Positions 41,508 to 45,241 of a DNA stretch of 45,241 nucleotides are shown one piece after another; position 1 is the first letter of the stretch; each line of letters opens with the position of its first letter. Location of the stretch: NCBI GenBank assembly GCA_039182125.1, contig JBCDCH010000029.1, forward strand, positions 1 to 45,241, in the 5' to 3' direction. Below the pieces are notes generated by a model, which saw only the letters and a program-made list of their open reading frames with translations, searched no databases and had not been told where the DNA came from. The DNA comes from Planctomycetota bacterium (GTDB lineage Bacteria; Planctomycetota; Phycisphaerae; Tepidisphaerales; Tepidisphaeraceae). Position numbers and translations under genes: made by a program.

Positions 41508-42830
41508 GTGACCGATAAAGCGAAACACCCGCCGCTGCCCGAGGCGTTTGAAAAACTTGGCGTTCGACCTTCCGTGCTCAAGGGGCTTGCCGAGGCGAAG
41601 TTCTCCGAGCCCAGCGAGATTCAGGCGCTGGTGATTCCCGAAGCTCTCAAGGGCGTGGACATCCTCGGCCAAGCCCGCACCGGGACCGGCAAGACCGCGG
41701 CCTTCGCGATCCCGCTGCTCCAACTCGCCGAGCCCGGCGTCGCCACACAGGCGATCGTCCTGGTGCCGACCCGCGAGCTCTGCATCCAAGTCGTCGAGGA
41801 AGTCGAACGCCTCGGCAAGCACTCCGACATCCGCGCCACCGCCACCTACGGCGGCGAACGCATCACCGCCCAGGAGAAACGCCTCAAGCACCACCCCGAG
41901 ATCATCGTCGGCACACCCGGTCGCGTGATCGATCTCTACAAGCGGCGCATCCTCGACTTCCACGATGTCCGCTTTGCCGTCCTCGACGAGGTCGATCGCA
42001 TGTTCGACATCGGCTTCCGCGACGACATGAAATACCTGCTCGGCAAGATCCGAGACGACCGCAAGCACATCGGCAACGAGCATCCGCTGCAGACGATCTT
42101 CGTCAGCGCGACGATCGCTGGCGAAGTCGAACGGCTGGCCCGACGAAACATGCGTGACGACAAGGTCGTGAAGCTCATCGCCCCGGGTGCCGACGACAAG
42201 CCGACCGTCGAGAATGTCACGCAGGAGTACTTCTCCGTCGAGGGCTGGGACAAATACCAACTGCTGCGCAAGCTCTTCAAGCGTGAGGAGCCGGAGATGG
42301 CGATCATCTTCACCCGCACCAAGCGGACGGCCGAGAAGATCGCCAAGCGGATGAAGGAAGACGACATCAACGTCCGCGAGATTCACGGCAACCTCAACCA
42401 GTCGCAACGCGAAAAGGTCATGAAGCAGTTCCGCGACGGCAAGGTCCGTGCCTTGGTCGCGACCGACCTGGCCAGCCGTGGCATCGACGTCGCCGACGTC
42501 TCGCACATCATCAACTACGACGTGCCCGAAGACCCCGAGGCGTACGTCCACCGCATCGGCCGAACCGCCCGCATGGGCGCCAGCGGCAAGGCGTTCACGT
42601 TCATCGGCAAGGACCAGGGCGACGAGCTGACCAAGATCGAGAACTTGATCAACATGCTCATCCCCCAGGGCCAGGTCGAGGGTTTCAAGGCCACCCCCGA
42701 ACCCCGCACCAACCGCAGCGGCCGATCGGCCCGGCCCGAGGTCGAGACCAAGCCCGACCCACAACCCGAAGAGCCCAAACCGAAACGCCGCTACGCCGGC
42801 CGGGTCGCGCGGACACGTCGGCGGCGCTAA
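41508..42830 (+). CDS. DEAD-box RNA helicase with DEVD motif II
   Basis: 440 residues starting at a GTG. Q-motif region SEPSEIQALVIP, motif I ARTGTGKT (56-63), Ia VPTRE, motif II is D150-E151-V152-D153 in AVLDEVDRMFDIGF rather than DEAD, motif III VSAT, motif V TDLASRGIDV and motif VI HRIGRTAR. All catalytic residues are kept; only the alanine is changed. The C-terminal tail is rich in Arg/Pro/Lys and probably binds RNA. Family members remodel RNA in ribosome assembly or mRNA decay. An inverted-repeat element starts 7 bp after the stop. Confidence 0.93.
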   Translation: MTDKAKHPPLPEAFEKLGVRPSVLKGLAEAKFSEPSEIQALVIPEALKGVDILGQARTGTGKTAAFAIPLLQLAEPGVATQAIVLVPTRELCIQVVEEVERLGKHSDIRATATYGGERITAQEKRLKHHPEIIVGTPGRVIDLYKRRILDFHDVRFAVLDEVDRMFDIGFRDDMKYLLGKIRDDRKHIGNEHPLQTIFVSATIAGEVERLARRNMRDDKVVKLIAPGADDKPTVENVTQEYFSVEGWDKYQLLRKLFKREEPEMAIIFTRTKRTAEKIAKRMKEDDINVREIHGNLNQSQREKVMKQFRDGKVRALVATDLASRGIDVADVSHIINYDVPEDPEAYVHRIGRTARMGASGKAFTFIGKDQGDELTKIENLINMLIPQGQVEGFKATPEPRTNRSGRSARPEVETKPDPQPEEPKPKRRYAGRVARTRRRR

Positions 42831-42837
42831 CCCCCGC

Positions 42838-42928
42838 GTCATCCTGAGTGCAGTCGAAGGACTTCTTCGTGTCCGTCACCGAGTCTGTCACGAAAACGAG
42901 GAGATCCTTCGACTGCGCTCAGGATGAC
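42838..42928. repeat. Inverted-repeat element, family A copy 2
   Basis: Two 24-bp arms (42838-42861 and 42905-42928) are inverted repeats with one mismatch; the left arm begins GTCATCCTGAGTGCAGTCGA. The 43-bp spacer contains a smaller inverted repeat, TTCGTG (42866-42871) with CACGAA (42889-42894). It lies 7 bp after the helicase stop and ends 24 bp before the cellulase ATG. Confidence 0.9.
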
Positions 42929-42952
42929 TCGTTTGCGGTTATCCTCACAAGC

Positions 42953-44059
42953 ATGAAACTCCCGCTCCTCCTGACCTGTCTGACAGTTCTCGCCTTCGCC
43001 ACCCCGTCCTTCGCCCAACAGCGTGACCTGCTCGACGGCTTCCGCCGCGGCATCAACCTGTCGCACTGGTACGCCCAAACCATGGTCGGCCACTACGACG
43101 AGTCGCACCTCTCGACATACTTCACCGAGGCAGACGCGCAGAAGGTCGCTGATATGGGCTTCGACCACGTCCGGCTCACGCTCAACCAGACTGTCCTCTT
43201 CGACGCGGACAACCCCGGGACGCTCAACGCCGGCCGGTTGGAGCTGATGCGGCCCCGGGTGCGGTGGTTCCTCGATCGCGACGTCAACGTGATCATCGAC
43301 CTGCACCCCGACGACCACTACAAGGAAGCGCTGCTGCAGGCAGAGCACGCCGACGCATTCGTGAAGGACTGGCGGGCATTGGCCGAGGCGTTTGCGGACA
43401 TGCCGGTGGAGCACTTGGCGTTCGAGATCATGAACGAGCCGAAGCCGCAGTGGGAGGTCGGGCCGTGGTCCGAGCTTCAAGGCCGGGCCCTCGCCGCAAT
43501 CCGCGAGGTCGCACCGGACCACACCGTCGTCGTCAACGCCGGCGATTGGACCGGCGTCGACTCGCTTCCGAAGATGACGCCTTACGACGACCCGAACGTG
43601 CTTTACACGTTCCACTTCTACGGGCCGTTCTTCTACACGCACCAGTCCGCGTCATGGGCACCCAAGCCGGTCGAGGGAATGGCCGACGTCCCCTGGCTGA
43701 TGGACCCCGACACGCCCGACGAGGTCATCCGCGGCATGGTCAGCAGCGACGAGGGCTTCGAATGGCTGCGCGGCGCGGTCACGCGTGGCGACTTCACGAT
43801 CGAGAGAATGCGTGGCGACTTCGACGACCTCGCGGCTTGGGCCGAGCAGCATGACGTGCCGGTCTACCTTGGCGAGTTCGGCGTCTACACCAAGGCCGGC
43901 AAGCGTGAGCACCGGCTCGCATGGCTCGAGTTCGTCCGCACCGAGGCCGAGTCACGCGGCTGGGGCTGGGCGATGTGGGACTACGCCGGCGGCTTCCGCG
44001 TCGTCGAGGGCGAGGATCGTACGCCGGACGAGGAGTTGCTCGAAGCGCTGGGGCTATGA
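42953..44059 (+). CDS. GH5-family secreted glycoside hydrolase (endoglucanase-like)
   Basis: 368 residues with a signal peptide (MKLPLLLTCLTVLAFATPSFA, cleavage about residue 21). A (beta/alpha)8 fold of GH5 follows: GFRRGINLSHWY, MGFDHVRLTL, NVIIDLHPDDHY. The acid/base is E162 in FEIMNEP, and the nucleophile is E308 in VYLGEFGVY. The substrate is a beta-glucan such as cellulose by family; no carbohydrate-binding module is attached. It acts outside the cytoplasm. A repeat element lies between it and the helicase, so it may have its own promoter. Confidence 0.9.
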   Translation: MKLPLLLTCLTVLAFATPSFAQQRDLLDGFRRGINLSHWYAQTMVGHYDESHLSTYFTEADAQKVADMGFDHVRLTLNQTVLFDADNPGTLNAGRLELMRPRVRWFLDRDVNVIIDLHPDDHYKEALLQAEHADAFVKDWRALAEAFADMPVEHLAFEIMNEPKPQWEVGPWSELQGRALAAIREVAPDHTVVVNAGDWTGVDSLPKMTPYDDPNVLYTFHFYGPFFYTHQSASWAPKPVEGMADVPWLMDPDTPDEVIRGMVSSDEGFEWLRGAVTRGDFTIERMRGDFDDLAAWAEQHDVPVYLGEFGVYTKAGKREHRLAWLEFVRTEAESRGWGWAMWDYAGGFRVVEGEDRTPDEELLEALGL

Positions 44060-44086
44060 ACCGTCGGCAAACAACCCTCCCCGAAA

Positions 44087-44152
44087 GCCCACGGCTTCAG
44101 CCGTGGGTCTGCCTGTGGTCACGAACGCCGACCCACGGCTGAAGCCGTGGGC
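44087..44152. repeat. Paired REP-like palindromes
   Basis: Two 23-bp arms (44087-44109 and 44130-44152) are perfect inverted repeats of one another, and each contains a hairpin of its own (core CCCACGGCTTCAGCCGTGGG and its complement). A 20-bp spacer separates them. The sequence type resembles REP elements mobilised by IS200/IS605-like REP-associated transposases. It lies in the 150-bp gap between the cellulase and asd genes. Confidence 0.9.
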
Positions 44153-44209
44153 GTTCCCTGCCAAAGCAGCGCACACTCATTCGGCCCGACCGCGCTACAC
44201 TGCCGACCC

Positions 44210-45211
44210 ATGTCGAAACACGTCGCCATCGTCGGTGCGACGGGTGCCGTTGGCGATGAACTCCTGCGAATCCTCGCCGAACGTGACTTCCCCGTCGCCA
44301 GCCTCCGCCCCCTCGCAAGCGCCCGTTCCGCAGGCAAGACCGTCACGTTCAAGGGCGAGTCGGTCACGGTGGAGGAACTGACCAAGGACAGCTTCACCGG
44401 CATCGACATCGCGTTCTTCTCCGCCGGCGGGTCGATCAGCAAGGCGTTGGCCGCCCCGGCCGTCGAAAGCGGCGCGGTCGTAATCGACAACACCAGCCAC
44501 TTCCGCATGAAGGACGGCATCCCGCTGGTGGTGCCCGAGGTGAATCCCGAGGCCACCCACAAGCACATGGGCCTGATCGCCAACCCGAACTGTTCAACAA
44601 TCATCATGGCGGTGCCGGTCTGGCCGCTGTTCAAGGCGTTTCGGCTCAAGCGGATCGCGGTCAGCACCTACCAGGCCGTCAGCGGCGCGGGTGCGGCAGG
44701 CTTGGAAGAGCTCGAACGCCAGACCCGCCAACACGTCGCCGGCGAACCGATCACGAAAGAGAAGTTCGCCTACCCGGTCGTACATAACGTCTTCAGCCAC
44801 GACAGCGCTGTCGACCCCGACACCGGCCGCAATGTCGAGGAGCAGAAGATGATCGACGAGACAGCGAAGATTTTCGCCACCGACAAGCTTGGTGTGTCCG
44901 CCACCTGCATCCGTGTGCCGGTGCCCCGCACCCACTGCGAGTCGATCAACCTGGAGTTTGCCGAGGCGGTCACCCCCGAGCAGGTCCGCGAGGTGCTCGC
45001 CGCCGCTCCGGGGATCAAGATCGTCGACGACCGCGCGGCCAATCACTTCCCGATGCCCACCGAGGCGAGCAACCAGGACGACGTTCTCGTAGGTCGAATC
45101 CGCCAGGACAGCTCCCGCCCCGACGGCCGCGGCATCGACCTCTTCGTCGCCGGCGATCAAATCCGCAAGGGCGCCGCGACCAACGCCGTCCAGATCGCGG
45201 AGTTGCTGTGA
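44210..45211 (+). CDS. asd: Aspartate-semialdehyde dehydrogenase
   Basis: 333 residues. It reduces aspartyl phosphate to the semialdehyde with NADPH, on the way to lysine, threonine, methionine and diaminopimelate. The nucleotide motif is GATGAVG (9-15), the catalytic cysteine C128 in ANPNCST, and the active-site histidine is in VPRTHCESINLEF. Start at MSKHVAIVG. REP-like palindromes precede it and a partial inverted-repeat element follows 9 bp after the stop. It has no aspartokinase gene beside it. Confidence 0.94.
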   Translation: MSKHVAIVGATGAVGDELLRILAERDFPVASLRPLASARSAGKTVTFKGESVTVEELTKDSFTGIDIAFFSAGGSISKALAAPAVESGAVVIDNTSHFRMKDGIPLVVPEVNPEATHKHMGLIANPNCSTIIMAVPVWPLFKAFRLKRIAVSTYQAVSGAGAAGLEELERQTRQHVAGEPITKEKFAYPVVHNVFSHDSAVDPDTGRNVEEQKMIDETAKIFATDKLGVSATCIRVPVPRTHCESINLEFAEAVTPEQVREVLAAAPGIKIVDDRAANHFPMPTEASNQDDVLVGRIRQDSSRPDGRGIDLFVAGDQIRKGAATNAVQIAELL

Positions 45212-45220
45212 TACCCCCAT

Positions 45221-45241
45221 GTCATCCTGAGCGCAGTCGAA
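45221..45241. repeat. Inverted-repeat element, family A copy 3 (cut by window edge)
   Basis: GTCATCCTGAGCGCAGTCGA plus one base, identical in core to the left arm at 42838. It begins 9 bp after the asd stop. The right arm would lie beyond the window. Confidence 0.75.

Noticed and set aside
41445-42842. Upstream extension of truA
   Set aside because: It is antisense to the DEAD-box helicase and low-complexity; TruA begins at 41444.
44087-44152. Complete insertion sequence
   Set aside because: There is no transposase gene; only palindromic ends are present.

Overview
The window is about 45 kb of high-GC bacterial chromosome. It reads like a planctomycete, probably of the Phycisphaerae. That is an inference from an N-terminal zinc-ribbon membrane protein of a type common in the PVC group, a deoxyhypusine-synthase-like enzyme in a bacterium, frequent absence of Shine-Dalgarno sequences, and the general protein style. 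Genes are densely packed and nearly all are housekeeping or envelope genes. I see no prophage, CRISPR array or complete insertion sequence.

Layout. 1-552: a possible 3' end of a gene, then a highly structured non-coding stretch ending in a strong hairpin. 553-4002 (-): an ABC transporter ATPase, a DUF4328 membrane protein and an iron-type binding protein, with no recognisable permease. 4080-6128: aquaporin (+), tRNA-Thr and greA (-), atpC (+). 6139-13042 (-): a TorF-like porin, a repeat-bearing secreted protein, an AGCS sodium symporter with a large extra domain, and an M16 peptidase. 13126-17404: malate dehydrogenase (+), a zinc-ribbon membrane protein (-), a beta-propeller lipoprotein (+). 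17409-22520 (-): family 4 uracil-DNA glycosylase, dnaA, then a phytoene-synthase / CrtC-like / small membrane protein group. 22556-24941 (+): DHS-like enzyme and a DHH phosphoesterase. 24942-26764 (-): thioredoxin-type arsenate reductase and an ankyrin protein. 26810-30037 (+): valS with two unusual in-frame insertions. 30081-41444 (-): a long same-strand run, truA, pilO, pilP/gspC-like, secretin, TPR lipoprotein, histidine kinase, response regulator, HD-GYP protein, STAS protein, GspE/PilB ATPase, secreted protein. 41508-45211 (+): DEAD-box helicase, GH5 cellulase, asd.

How the genes work together. The 30-41 kb run joins a type IV pilus / type II secretion machine to a phosphorelay with a c-di-GMP-phosphodiesterase-type output and a STAS switch, so assembly and signalling are probably co-expressed. 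The phytoene synthase and CrtC-like pair suggest an isoprenoid pigment or squalene-type branch.

The most unusual signals are DNA- and RNA-level. A 57-bp near-perfect palindrome (exactly 19 codons) sits inside the valS reading frame, and an atypical-composition stretch lies further on in the same gene. The greA leader has a promoter immediately followed by an intrinsic-terminator-like hairpin, as expected of an attenuated leader. The atpC promoter is so close to the ATG that a leaderless mRNA is predicted. An inverted-repeat family (core CTGAGCGCAGTCGAAGGA) occurs three times, each 7-9 bp after the stop codon of a + strand gene.
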